A stretch of DNA of 64,000 nt from Pseudomonas helleri (GCF_009600315.1 NZ_WIWC01000002.1:186001-250000); one strand, 5' to 3'; shown: positions 24,865 through 33,826, counted from the stretch's first letter. Numbers and translations: made by a program. The notes: a model not told the origin generated them from the letters alone.

Positions 24865-26344
24865 TTATTTTATGTGGCGCGATATGTAAATTTTCGGCTT
24901 GAGCGAATATCCTGTCACTAGTTTCTTCCAAGCTTCGACCGCTAGTAGAAATTGGATGGAATTTACGTCCGTGATGGTTTTAATATCTTCTTCGAAAACG
25001 AACCAAAGCGCCGCTGAAGTAAGTTTCTTGTTGAATTTTATTGCGTTGTTTTTGATAAGGGTTATGGAGTCTTTTGACTGTTCTATATTGTAAATTAGTT
25101 CTGTTTTCTTTTTTGAAATCTTTACGGATGTTATCTCTCCTTTGTAGTAAATATCTGCTACTTCAACTTGATAGTCCCTTCTTTTTTTTCCTAGCGAGCG
25201 AATTGCGGTAAGTTCTCGGTCTAAGAGCGTGTATCCGCGCTCGTTGCATATTTTTTGATTGAAATAGGCTTCGCGATAATCAACCTTGTCATCTCCGGCT
25301 TTTCGATGGGCTCGTTTGTTTGTCTGCCACGCAGCAAACTCTGTTTCAATTAGTTGTTCTTCTAGAATAACCTCAACAGCGATGAGCGATCGTTTTAGGT
25401 AGTCCATGAAAACCTGATTAAAAAAGAACCATTCGCCATTTTTCAAAAAATATTGTTGGTCGCCCCACACAATGGGCATATCCAGTAGTTCCTTGAGGTT
25501 TCTCGTGAAGCGTCCGATATCCTCATTTTTAAACTGCACTGTTACATTGTTTATGTCGTCAATATCTGGGTTGTCAACGAGGAACTCTGAAATTGCTTCA
25601 ATGTCCATAGTATTGCCGAGCTGCTTGCTCAGGAGTTTTCCTTCGCTGTTCTTCGCTTTGATGACATAGTCATAGTCATGGAAGCTGAAACATATCGACA
25701 CACCGCTTACATGAAACTGATCAATCCCCACGTTCCCTTCGCCATCTCTTAAATGAGTGAGAGCCTGAATATCCAGGTCTTTTGCAATCTCTGCATTGGC
25801 TGATTCGAGTTTGGGGAGGTGGATTATTTGATCATCTTTGAAGCTGGCTTCAATTATTTTGAATATTTCAGGGAGATGCATTGGCTGCTTGTCCATATCC
25901 ATCTGGATAGAATCAGCAAAAATGATATTGCGGTTACCCCAGACAGTTTTGTTTGCTGCCTTTAGTTTTATATGATCCACGGACTCACCAGCTTCGTAGT
26001 TGTTTACCTGGAATTGCTGATAAGAGGAAACGTCTTGCCTTTTCGTGCCAGTAAAATATCTGCTTTTTTTGAGAAGTATTGAACTCTCATCGGCCATGTG
26101 CAGTGCGAGGTCAATACCAAAATCCAGCTGTATGAATTTAGAAAGATAAAAATGTGATTTGCCCAAGCTGACAGCAAATATCTTTTCAGGTTCTGAGATA
26201 TTTTGGCAAATCAATACAGCAAAGTTGAAGGTGTTTTTTGGTTCTTCAATATTATCATTGAAGAAGTTTCGATATGTCTTCCTGAATCGCCCCTAGTTTC
26301 GTAGACACCTCCAAGCCTTAAAATGAGGCCCATTAGGAGGTGCC

Positions 26345-26623
26345 ATGAGCAACCAGCGATATCCCGAAGAATTCAAAATCCAGGCGGCCAAACAAGTGAC
26401 CGAAAAGAAGCTTCCTGTCTCGGAGGTGGCTGCACGATTGGGTGTGTCCGTGCACAGCCTCTATGCCTGGGTTAAGCGCTACACCAAGCCCCAGGAACAG
26501 CGCGTTGAGGAGGATGATCAGAGCGCTGAGGTTCGTCGTCTACGGGCCGAGCTGAAACGGGTGACGGAGGAGCGAGACATCTTAAAAAAGGCCGCCGCGT
26601 ACTTTGCCAAGGAGTGCGGCTGA
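26345..26623 (+). CDS. IS3-family transposase OrfA
   Basis: 92-aa DNA-binding subunit: helix-turn-helix (VSEVAARLGVSVHSLYAWVK) followed by a leucine-zipper-like coiled coil (VRRLRAELKRVTEERDILKK). An A AAA AAG heptamer at about 26584-26590 (TTA AAA AAG in the OrfA frame) permits a -1 shift into the OrfB frame, which is open across the overlap. GAGG at 26336-26339 precedes the ATG. Confidence 0.92.
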   Translation: MSNQRYPEEFKIQAAKQVTEKKLPVSEVAARLGVSVHSLYAWVKRYTKPQEQRVEEDDQSAEVRRLRAELKRVTEERDILKKAAAYFAKECG

Positions 26624-27495
26624 AGTACGCCTTTATTAAGCAGCAAGCGGGTCATTACGCGATTCGACGGCTTTGCCTGACGCTCAAGGTTCATCCCAGC
26701 GGCTACTACGCGTGGCTATCAGAACCAAAATCTGCGCGAGCCAAGGACGATCAGCGACTGCTTGGACTGATCAAACACTCCTGGTTGGAAAGCGGTGGTG
26801 TTTATGGCTATCGCAAGATCCATGATGACCTGCGAGAGGTTGGTGAGAGCTGTGGCCGTCACCGGGTAGCTAGGTTGATGCGCCTTGAAGGTTTACGTTC
26901 TCAGACTGGGTATCGACGGAGGCCGGGAAAATATGGCGGTAAACCAGCCGTTGCCTCACCGAACTTACTGAAGCGCCAATTCGATGTCAGAGAACCCAAC
27001 AAAGTCTGGGTCACAGACATTACCTACATCCGAACATATGAAGGCTGGCTGTATTTGGCCGTGGTGCTCGATCTGTTTTCACGCCAGATCATTGGTTGGT
27101 CAATGAAGTCGCAGATGACCAGCGACGTAGCCATTGATGCACTGCTGATGGCGGTTTGGAGACGTAAGCCGAAGCAAGAGGTGATGATCCACTCGGATCA
27201 AGGCAGTCAGTACAGCAGCTCAGACTGGCGAAGCTTCTTGAAAGCTAACAACCTGGTAGCCAGCATGAGTCGTCGAGGTAACTGCCACGACAACGCTGTG
27301 GCGGAGAGCTTTTTCCAGCTGCTAAAGCGGGAGCGGATCAAGCGTAAAATCTACACTACACGCCAGGATGCTCGGGATGATGTGTTCGATTACATCGAGA
27401 TGTTTTACAACCCAAAACGACGCCACAGTTTCAACAATCAGCTGTCACCGGTAGAGTTTGAAAAGCGTTACGCAGCGAGCCTGGAGAGTGTCTAG
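26614..27495 (+). CDS. IS3-family transposase OrfB (DDE catalytic domain)
   Basis: 293 aa, probably made mainly as an OrfAB fusion by -1 frameshifting. The rve/integrase-core catalytic residues are visible: D in VWVTDITYI, D in HSDQGSQYSS and E in CHDNAVAESFFQLLKRE. The N terminus has the HTH_21 region. Overlaps orfA by 10 bases. Confidence 0.93.
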   Translation: MRLKYAFIKQQAGHYAIRRLCLTLKVHPSGYYAWLSEPKSARAKDDQRLLGLIKHSWLESGGVYGYRKIHDDLREVGESCGRHRVARLMRLEGLRSQTGYRRRPGKYGGKPAVASPNLLKRQFDVREPNKVWVTDITYIRTYEGWLYLAVVLDLFSRQIIGWSMKSQMTSDVAIDALLMAVWRRKPKQEVMIHSDQGSQYSSSDWRSFLKANNLVASMSRRGNCHDNAVAESFFQLLKRERIKRKIYTTRQDARDDVFDYIEMFYNPKRRHSFNNQLSPVEFEKRYAASLESV

Positions 27496-27682
27496 GAAAC
27501 CCGGGGCGATTCATCCACCACCAAACTTCGTTTCCTTCTACTTTTTCAGAAAAATAAAAGGTTTTTAAGTATCCGTCCTTTTGTAGGGTTTTTTGCTCTA
27601 CCAATCCAACTGAGATTAATTTCTCTTTTAGTTTGTCAAGTTTGGCTGGTTTGACTTTGTAGATATTATAAGTGTTAGCCAT

Positions 27683-28185
27683 AACAATTCCCTTTGTACG
27701 TAACAACGTGATGGAATTCTGAGATTCGTCCTCAGCTGGAGCATTTTTGTCCCTTTGGATGCCATCGTGGTTAAGGCAGATGGACAGCCGACCTATCGTT
27801 ACGTGTGAGGCTAAATGCTATCACTGCCTATGGCAATGACGCTGGTGGGTGTTTTATGCAGAACGACTGGAAAATGAGGCTCCCCAAATCAAAAGATTGA
27901 TCCCATGATCACCTGCCACGTCAAATACATCATCGATTCTTATCAAATCACGGCGTTCGAACGCTACACACGCCAATTGGTCGTATTGGTTAACCAGCCG
28001 CCCCCTAGGTTGAACGTCCGGTATTGGCCGATAGAGACCTGTCGTGAAGGCCTTCAATCGGTCAAATTCGTCGCTTCGAAAGAGGTTGTGAAAGCATGAA
28101 TATTTTCGGTGACGGGTTGTAAGGCTGTTGGCAGAAATTTGAAGTTCAGGCTAAGGCGGAAGCCCAGCGGGCTTCCGTCTAGGCA
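27683..28185. other. Degenerate region between cargo and satellite core
   Basis: About 500 bases upstream of the disrupted DUF6119-like gene. It holds the promoter side of that gene, the NIPSNAP fragment at 27905 and a hairpin GGAAGCCC/GGGCTTCC at about 28157-28176 after the next minus-strand gene. A 67-codon minus-strand frame (27854-28057) is antisense to the fragment and not supported. Confidence 0.4.
27905..28000 (+). pseudogene. NIPSNAP-family gene fragment
   Basis: ATG at 27905 encodes MITCHVKYIIDSYQITAFER followed by YTRQLVVLVNQ, which matches the first strand-helix unit of bacterial NIPSNAP proteins. After about 31 residues the similarity stops and the sequence becomes spacer-like. 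It is a remnant of about one third of the gene. Confidence 0.5.
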
Positions 28186-28374
28186 TTAGCTCCGTTTTGC
28201 GAGCTGTTGTTCTATGACGCTAATCTCTGCATTGATTGCTGTAATCGTCATTGTTTCTATTTTTGTAGTTTTCTCTGACTTCGGCTTTACGAGATTGATC
28301 AGTCCGCTCAGGTGGGCTTTTCTTGCTTTCAGGGTATCTGAATAACTAATTTTGCTTTGTATGGCAGTGTTCAT
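28186..28374 (-). CDS. Small hypothetical protein, 62 aa
   Basis: ATG at 28374 preceded by AGAGG on the minus strand encodes a small, lysine-rich, two-helix protein (KARKAHLSGLINLVKPKSEK). It is the last gene of the leftward satellite core block, after the coiled-coil gene, with a GAAACGGCC hairpin at about 28394-28420 in between. Longer in-frame starts run into that hairpin. No function known. Confidence 0.5.
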   Translation of the reverse strand: MNTAIQSKISYSDTLKARKAHLSGLINLVKPKSEKTTKIETMTITAINAEISVIEQQLAKRS

Positions 28375-28435
28375 GCTTGAGCCTCTGGGTGATCGAAACG
28401 GCCCTGCATTAGGCCGTTTCGGGAGAGGTGAGGGG

Positions 28436-29434
28436 TTACATTGCAAGGACGTCCTGGACGGTGTGCTTGTAAGAGCGTTCCGACAAATCACTACTATCCC
28501 AGCTATAGAATCGTTCGCCTTCTTCAGGAAGCTGTAGCTTTCTTAGGCCGATTTGATCGCGATCTATTAGTCGATACGCAGCCCAGAGCTTGCCTCCCAT
28601 ATCCAAAAGCTCCTTAGCTTTTTCGTTCCATTTTTCTTCCAGCACCGTATGAGCCAGGAGCAGGGCCTGCCTTTCAATCGCTTTGTATTCCTTTCTTGCC
28701 TCGACGATGTGTTGATCGACGATGACCAGTTCCTGTTCCAGTGCGGCAATAATCAGATGTTGGCGACGATTATGCTCTGCTGCAGTTGCGAGGTTTTTTG
28801 CATGCTTTTGCGCGTCCGCATCGGCTTTTTTTTCACCCTCGGTGTCGCCCCATGCCACGGCCTGAGCATAGGCGGTTGCTGCATCGGTTTCTGCTTGACG
28901 GGCCTTTGCCATGTCCTCGTTTGTTTGCTGTTGAATTTGTTTCAAGCGGGTACTGAGGCTGTCCCGTTTTTCATTTAGTTCTTGCTCGTCGGCTTTCCAG
29001 TTACCCATCGACTCGGTGTAACCCGCCATCAAGGTTTCGTGATTAACGAGCTTCTCGCGACGAGCAATCTGATTGCTAAAGATGCTGACATGAAGCTGTC
29101 GAGAGTCGTAAGGGATTTTCAGTTGGTTGTACTGTTTCCGGATTTCAATTTCGCGATCATCATCCATGACCTCGTCACCCTCCAATAGCGCTTCCAGAGG
29201 AGACATCTCTGTATAGAGCTTTTCGGCTTCACTTAGGTGATTGTCGCGGTAGGTTTTCAGCTTTTCGATTTCATCCAGCAGATGGCGTCTTTTTTCACAT
29301 TGCTCAGTTTTTTCAATGGCGTCAGAAATAGGCTCCGCAAGGTTTGTGTTCTCAAGGCTTTCCTGCTTATTGCTCTGTAGTTCACGTTGCTGGGTGGATG
29401 CTTGGAATTCGTTCACGTCTCTAGTTCCTTTCAT
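28436..29434 (-). CDS. Coiled-coil protein of the satellite core, 332 aa
   Basis: Highly charged and glutamine/glutamate-rich with long predicted coiled-coil stretches (residues about 40-75, 150-270). There is no signal peptide, membrane segment or enzyme motif. It follows the primase gene on the same strand, the place where P4-like elements often carry helper-interaction or accessory genes. I do not recognise a family; a structural or scaffold-type role is possible but unsupported. Confidence 0.65.
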   Translation of the reverse strand: MKGTRDVNEFQASTQQRELQSNKQESLENTNLAEPISDAIEKTEQCEKRRHLLDEIEKLKTYRDNHLSEAEKLYTEMSPLEALLEGDEVMDDDREIEIRKQYNQLKIPYDSRQLHVSIFSNQIARREKLVNHETLMAGYTESMGNWKADEQELNEKRDSLSTRLKQIQQQTNEDMAKARQAETDAATAYAQAVAWGDTEGEKKADADAQKHAKNLATAAEHNRRQHLIIAALEQELVIVDQHIVEARKEYKAIERQALLLAHTVLEEKWNEKAKELLDMGGKLWAAYRLIDRDQIGLRKLQLPEEGERFYSWDSSDLSERSYKHTVQDVLAM

Positions 29435-29508
29435 ATTTGATTTGGGATTGGATGAGCGGCTGGCGAGGCCGGGAGTGAGCCGGCACTACCTCGATCAATG
29501 GGCAACCG

Positions 29509-32391
29509 TCAGGCAGCCCTGGCCTCGCTCTCATCTTTCCCCGGAACCGTATTTACGATGTAGCAGCGTTGTGGCCCTAGTCCCGGCAGGCGGACGAGGC
29601 TAGACGCCTTACCATCGCTTCCCGGCTCGAGCACTCCACGACGCAGCAGCTCCTTGTTCACGGCATTGATGTTCATGCCTTTGAATACTTCGGAGCGCCA
29701 AGCCTCGGGCAGCACGTAGTAGGTGTTAGTGGTGTGCAGTTCGTCACCCAGGCCATGCTCCAACGATTTGCGAAATCCCAACCGGTCGATGGTGCGCGGA
29801 CCGTGCTCATCGATCTTGGCTGCGGCAGACTCCCAGCGAGTGAAGCGGCTTTCACCAAAGCGCTCGATAACTTGGCGCAGTCGAGCAACGATGGCGTCAC
29901 CTTCATAGTTACCGGCGCCGCCGCGCTCATTCAGCCATGCGTTGAGGCAGACACGGGCTGCTGTGGTCGCAGTGCCATCTGGCCAGCCAGTGATGCCCAG
30001 TGCGGTAGCCAGCTCACCAGCTGCAGCCGCAAGACCAAAGCGCAGGGCAGCACGATGGGCTTGGCCGCTCGCTGAGGCGGGCAGGGACTTGGCAATAAAA
30101 CCTTCAAGTGTGCGGCGCAGGATGATCGCCCAGCCGTGCTTTTTTCCGGGCTCGCACAGCGCTGATAGAAAGGCTGTGAGCGGTGTGCCGTAGTATTTAG
30201 CCACTCGGGCTTTTAGTGCGTCAGAAAGGGCGGCAGCGTCCTCGAAACCGTTGAGCACGTCGAACATGCCAAGCCCTTTACTGGCGTCTGCAGGCACCGC
30301 AAGCATGCGTACCTCCATACCGGCCTTGAGCTCTTTGTTGGCCTCGGCCATATGTTGCGCCAAGGTTTTCTCGCCTGTGGATAGAAACAGCAGGCGCCAC
30401 TCTTGAACCTGTCGGCCAGCTTGGCCGCGATCGTTAGCGCGGGCTTTCCCAGTGCCGTTGCCGAGCATGTATACGGTTTCGCCAATGATGCGGGGGTCGC
30501 ACATGCCGATTTCGTCGAGTACGAGGAGGCCGTCCGAGTGCGCGGCAGCGATGGACTCCAGTGCGTTATCGGTCGAGCGCCATGACCGCACCAAGCGCGG
30601 CCCGCCGTAGATCGAGGCCGCGACTTGCAGGTGGGTGGTTTTACCGCCCGAGCTATCTCCGTATAGGTGAAAACCGCCTGATTCATGACCAAGCATGTGC
30701 AGCACTGGTCCAGCAAACGCCACGCTGGCCACAAATGCCAAGCGATGATTGCCAACGCACAAGGCGCCGATTTGCTCTTGCCATTGCTCCAGGGTGCCAG
30801 CCTCGCTAATAGGCGGCAGTTGGGCGCCTGCTTCGTAGAAGTGTAGGTGCTCAGTGTGGGAGCCAACCTGCTGCTCTGGAAGTAGAAAGGCGCTGTCATG
30901 CCAGCCCAGTCGTGTGACCAAACGGGCGCGCTGAGTACTGTCGAAACCTTGGAAATAACTTTGCAGATCATTACGGGCATTGCGGCTGGAGCGTGTTCCA
31001 GCGAGACGTAGGCCCATATCTACCAGCGGACCTAGAACGTCTTTTCCGAAGTCGCCGGTCATGGTGCGCGCTGGAATGTTCCAGCGTTTTTTGGCGCCGT
31101 CCGGATCGTCAAACTCGACCAGCAATCCCCAGTTATGACCTTTGGCATCACGGGTACGAGCGAGTATTTCCAGTGGCGAGCACACAGGGCGCGCCTCGCC
31201 ATCTTCACCGGAATAAAACACACCCTCGTGAGTCAGACGAAAGCCGCTGGTTAGGGTGTCGGTTTTGGGTTTCGCCGCACGCTTAGCCGGTGTTTTTACC
31301 TTAGGCTCTGTAGCCGAAGCAGGCGCAACACCAAAGAGTTCGCCAGTGCGTTCCAGTTCAACGATGTGGCCCGACGTCCAACCTTTGGCGAGTGCGTCCG
31401 CTGCATCGTCGCCTTGCTCCCACATGCCGCCTTTGGCGAAACCGGGCAGGCCATTTTTGAACGTGGGTTTGCGCTTGAAGTGTTCCAGCACAATTACGCG
31501 AACTGACTCCGCGCCTATTACCTCCAGTTTTTTAGCAACGGCCCCCATGCAGGTTGTGCCGCTCGGGTCGTTATCGGGCCACAACAAGACAGTGCGATTT
31601 TTGAGCGGTGACAGGTCGGCTTTGTGCCAGGCATTCGAGCCATTTGGCCAGCAGGTAGTCACACAGTCTGGAAAGAGTTCGGCGGCAGCATCTGCAGCCT
31701 TTTCACCTTCGCACAGGACTACTGTGGCTTCTGCTTGCAAGCTCAGTTCGTGCAATCGCAGCAATGGGCGTGGCTCGGGCAAGCCTTGCCACCGCCACTG
31801 GGTCGATTGGTTATCCGAGTTCTGGCACCACGTCAGGGGTGCGAAGACTTTTTTGGTTTTGCCGTCTTCGTCATGGCCGAGGTCAAAGCGATATAGCGCC
31901 ATAAGTGGCTGGCCTTGAGTATCGCGATAGATCCACACTTTGGACGGGGCGCCATGTTGCCGATGTTTGGCTGGGCACTTATTCATGGCCTCGACCGGTA
32001 TCGGCAGAATCGCTATCCATTCAGGTGCTGAGCTTTTAGTCGGTGCTGGATTTGATGGTGAATCCTCAGCGCTCAGCCGAAGCAGATCCGCAAGTTTGTT
32101 GCAGGCCTCTACGTCCGTGCCGCCATCCAGGTAGCGCACCAAGTCAATCAAGTCTCCGCCTTTATCGCCGGTAGCAAAATCAGCCCACGTGCCTTTGCTC
32201 AGGTTGATTTTGAGAGAGCCGGGACGCTTGTCGGTGCGGGTTGGATTGGGTGCTGTGTATTCCTTGCCGCCGTCTACACGCCTGCCATTGGGCAGCCATT
32301 GAGTGAGTACGCGATCAATGTTGCGCAGAGCTGCGGCTTTGACTTGGGCAAAAGTTGGGCGGCGTGAATTACCTTTTTGGGGAGTATTCAT
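29509..32391 (-). CDS. Satellite primase-helicase (Toprim + DUF927)
   Basis: 960-aa replication protein comparable in role to P4 alpha. Around residues 224-280 a Toprim-like primase core shows VVLCEGEKAADAAAELFPD and DNDPSG. The C-terminal half is a DUF927 helicase-like domain with Walker A GDSSGGKTT (about residue 576) and Walker B LLVLDEIGM (about 620). It would start replication of the excised element at iteron sites such as the GTTAC repeats. It is the third gene of the leftward operon; its start overlaps the end of the upstream 94-aa gene by 4 bases. Confidence 0.88.
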   Translation of the reverse strand: MNTPQKGNSRRPTFAQVKAAALRNIDRVLTQWLPNGRRVDGGKEYTAPNPTRTDKRPGSLKINLSKGTWADFATGDKGGDLIDLVRYLDGGTDVEACNKLADLLRLSAEDSPSNPAPTKSSAPEWIAILPIPVEAMNKCPAKHRQHGAPSKVWIYRDTQGQPLMALYRFDLGHDEDGKTKKVFAPLTWCQNSDNQSTQWRWQGLPEPRPLLRLHELSLQAEATVVLCEGEKAADAAAELFPDCVTTCWPNGSNAWHKADLSPLKNRTVLLWPDNDPSGTTCMGAVAKKLEVIGAESVRVIVLEHFKRKPTFKNGLPGFAKGGMWEQGDDAADALAKGWTSGHIVELERTGELFGVAPASATEPKVKTPAKRAAKPKTDTLTSGFRLTHEGVFYSGEDGEARPVCSPLEILARTRDAKGHNWGLLVEFDDPDGAKKRWNIPARTMTGDFGKDVLGPLVDMGLRLAGTRSSRNARNDLQSYFQGFDSTQRARLVTRLGWHDSAFLLPEQQVGSHTEHLHFYEAGAQLPPISEAGTLEQWQEQIGALCVGNHRLAFVASVAFAGPVLHMLGHESGGFHLYGDSSGGKTTHLQVAASIYGGPRLVRSWRSTDNALESIAAAHSDGLLVLDEIGMCDPRIIGETVYMLGNGTGKARANDRGQAGRQVQEWRLLFLSTGEKTLAQHMAEANKELKAGMEVRMLAVPADASKGLGMFDVLNGFEDAAALSDALKARVAKYYGTPLTAFLSALCEPGKKHGWAIILRRTLEGFIAKSLPASASGQAHRAALRFGLAAAAGELATALGITGWPDGTATTAARVCLNAWLNERGGAGNYEGDAIVARLRQVIERFGESRFTRWESAAAKIDEHGPRTIDRLGFRKSLEHGLGDELHTTNTYYVLPEAWRSEVFKGMNINAVNKELLRRGVLEPGSDGKASSLVRLPGLGPQRCYIVNTVPGKDESEARAA

Positions 32392-32672
32392 TTTGCACCC
32401 CCAGCGGAATCACTCTGGTTCGATGCCGTATCAGCATGCATGGCCAGCGTTCTGATCAAGCCAAGCGTGCCGCGAACATCCCAAAGCACGGACGCGATGA
32501 TGTGGTTGGAGAGGCGAGGGGTGTCACCTTCAAAGTGATCTTCCAGGAGGGTCAGCACAGACGAGGCGCGATCAATGGCGCAGGTGATGGCGTCAATCGG
32601 GATACCGGCTTCGGCCTCTTTGCTGACACAAAGCAGATCTTCCGGCAGGGCGAAATTCAGAAGGCTTTTCAT
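32388..32672 (-). CDS. Small satellite protein, 94 aa
   Basis: Helical, acidic protein coupled on both sides: its start overlaps the stop of the 52-aa ORF (ATGA) and its stop overlaps the primase start. The order ASSVLTLLEDHF then SVLWDVRGTLGLI is broadly like the two-helix pattern of the 95-aa protein at 15883-16170, which has the same position in the other C4-like unit; distant relationship is possible. Function unknown. Confidence 0.7.
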   Translation of the reverse strand: MKSLLNFALPEDLLCVSKEAEAGIPIDAITCAIDRASSVLTLLEDHFEGDTPRLSNHIIASVLWDVRGTLGLIRTLAMHADTASNQSDSAGGAK

Positions 32673-32827
32673 TGGGCACCCCCTGTAGATTCGAGGGAGC
32701 GAGCTTTGGACATGTGAGCGTTGTAGCGGGCAAGACGTGTAGCGAGGCTGGAGTTTGCGTGTAAAGCGGCGAGAGCCATTGCTCGATGAGCAGCGGCGCG
32801 ATTTTTGAACGGATTGAGGGCGTGCAT
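32669..32827 (-). CDS. 52-aa leader protein controlled by C4-like RNA
   Basis: ATG at 32827 with AGGAG just upstream (minus strand) encodes MHALNPFKNRAAAHRAMALA and further basic, alanine-rich helix, ending TGGAQ. The stop overlaps the next gene's ATG. Its ribosome-binding site lies inside GCAAAAGG, the complement of the loop of the upstream antisense RNA. It is the first gene of the replication operon, so blocking it could polarly reduce primase. Confidence 0.6.
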   Translation of the reverse strand: MHALNPFKNRAAAHRAMALAALHANSSLATRLARYNAHMSKARSLESTGGAQ

Positions 32828-32846
32828 TGGTGAAGCTCCTTTTGCT

Positions 32847-32966
32847 GGGGAGCTACCACCGTTCGCGACCAAACGAATTAAGGTGGCAGCTGTACGCGGG
32901 TTGGTCGACCGGGGCAAAAGGAACCCGGCAGGCCCGAGGGCCTCCCACGCACAGCCGCCATAAAAC
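32847..32966 (-). ncRNA. C4-like antisense RNA, copy 2 (satellite immunity)
   Basis: Same architecture as copy 1: core starts TTATGGCGGCTGTGCGTGGG on the minus strand and ends in a hairpin AGCTGCCACC/GGTGGTAGCT beside the target. Loop CCTTTTGC (32921-32914) is complementary to GCAAAAGG (32845-32838) at the ribosome-binding site of the 52-aa ORF. In P4 the equivalent CI RNA maintains lysogeny by stopping expression of the replication operon, and here the primase is two genes downstream. Confidence 0.72.
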
Positions 32967-32980
32967 GGAAATGCGGACGC

Positions 32981-33013
32981 AAAAAAAGCGCCTGCAATCG
33001 TAATGGGGGCGCC
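32981..33013 (-). terminator. Attenuator-like hairpin, copy 2
   Basis: Minus-strand GGCGCC, loop, GGCGC and seven T between promoter and C4-like core. Sequence and position match copy 1 at 16385-16417. Confidence 0.55.
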
Positions 33014-33073
33014 TATGCGCCTTTTGCTTGTCGGGCGACCAAACCCGTTCGCTGAATTTGCAGCGACGGCGAG

Positions 33074-33102
33074 AGAGTACCGCCCCATTTTGGAAAGTGC
33101 AA
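33074..33102 (-). promoter_or_regulatory. Promoter of the satellite immunity/replication operon
   Basis: Minus-strand TTGCAC (33102-33097), 17-base spacer, TACTCT (33079-33074); conserved with copy 1 (TTGCAG, 17, TAATCT). Confidence 0.6.
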
Positions 33103-33200
33103 CAGTGTGTGGATCTTGCGCAATTTTCCGATGCGGCTTAAATTGAACAGGCATGTAGATATACCTCAACGCCTCCGGATCGCTCCCGGGGGCGTTTTCA

Positions 33201-33542
33201 TTAGTGCTTGAAAGCGCCGGGCCGGGTGAGCATGAGCCATTGCATGTGGTTCCCTTCGCGTGACCGTTGCCGCATTTGCTCAAGAGCTTCGGGGTTGCGC
33301 AGCAATTTAGGAATCAGCTCGCGAGCGTCGTTAATCTCAACGTCTGCAGGCGGTTGAATAGCCAGCAGCGTCCACTCCATGTCTTGCCACAGAACGATCA
33401 AGACATGAGCGCCGGACGAGACAGCCAGATCACGAATGGAGCACAGTCGGCGGCGCGCTTTCACCGCGTCTTTGGATGGAAGGCCCGTTTCAATTACGCC
33501 GAAGAGATCCATGGCCTGGTGGTGAAGGAATATTGGCGTCAT
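33201..33542 (-). CDS. Small hypothetical satellite protein, 113 aa
   Basis: Starts with an ATGA overlap on the stop of the AlpA-like gene, so it is coupled to it. Mixed alpha/beta sequence (AHVLIVLWQDMEWTLLAI) with a basic C terminus. No family recognised. Located between AlpA and the C4-like unit, a position often occupied by small regulatory genes in P4-like elements. Confidence 0.65.
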   Translation of the reverse strand: MTPIFLHHQAMDLFGVIETGLPSKDAVKARRRLCSIRDLAVSSGAHVLIVLWQDMEWTLLAIQPPADVEINDARELIPKLLRNPEALEQMRQRSREGNHMQWLMLTRPGAFKH

Positions 33543-33826
33543 GCGGCCACCTGATCGCGAGCTTCGATACGGCCGCGTGCCCAGGCTTGAACTTCAGCAA
33601 GAACCCAAGCAACTGGCGCACCACGTGCGGTGCTCATACTGAGCTTCACCGGCTGGGGGAAGCCGCAATCAGAGCGTTGCATCAGTTTGTAGATGGTGGA
33701 TCGCTTCATGCCGACGATGGTTTCGACTTCGCGCATGCGGATCAGCGTTGAGGCAGGATCAAACAGGGTGGGGGTATGTGTCGTAGTTTTGCTGGGATGG
33801 GTGGTTACATTGATGTTCATAGGCAT
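33539..33826 (-). CDS. AlpA-family regulator
   Basis: 95 aa with the AlpA/MerR-like helix-turn-helix: IRMREVETIVGMKRSTIYKL followed by MQRSDCGFPQPVKLS and a WVLAEVQAWARGRI end. P4-type AlpA proteins activate excision or integrase expression. Two start codons, 33826 and 33820, are possible; both lie close to GAGAGC. Operon leader for the 113-aa gene. Confidence 0.88.
   Translation of the reverse strand: MPMNINVTTHPSKTTTHTPTLFDPASTLIRMREVETIVGMKRSTIYKLMQRSDCGFPQPVKLSMSTARGAPVAWVLAEVQAWARGRIEARDQVAA

Larger units (their letters stand above)
26283..27513 (+). mobile_element. IS3-family insertion sequence, complete
   Basis: 1231 bp, termini TGAATCGCCCC and its complement GGGGCGATTCA, with inverted repeats of about 25 bases (TGTCTANGAAACNNGGGGCG and flanking). 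A 3-bp target duplication TCC flanks it (26280-26282 and 27514-27516). Two overlapping frames, orfA and orfB, are intact and the frameshift signal is present, so it may still be active. It is oriented opposite to the gene it interrupts. Confidence 0.92.
24865..27682 (-). pseudogene. DUF6119/TIGR04141-like gene disrupted by an IS3-family element
   Basis: The 5' part (27682-27514, starting MANTYNIYKVKPAKLDKLKE) is separated from the 3' part (26282-24865, 449-aa frame) by a 1231-bp insertion. Removing the IS plus one copy of the TCC target duplication joins GGT/GGTGGA to AGACATATCG in frame, reading VWWWKTYRNFFNDNIEEP and restoring a protein of about 527 aa. Its length and pattern resemble the sporadically distributed TIGR04141 (DUF6119) family found in genomic islands. 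Function is unknown; family assignment is moderate, the disruption itself is certain. Confidence 0.8.

Noticed and set aside
27854..28057. 67-codon minus-strand frame
   Set aside because: Antisense to the NIPSNAP fragment and without start-site support.
32669..33283. 204-codon reading of the 52-aa ORF
   Set aside because: Upstream part covers the promoter, hairpin and antisense RNA core; the start at 32827 has AGGAG in front.
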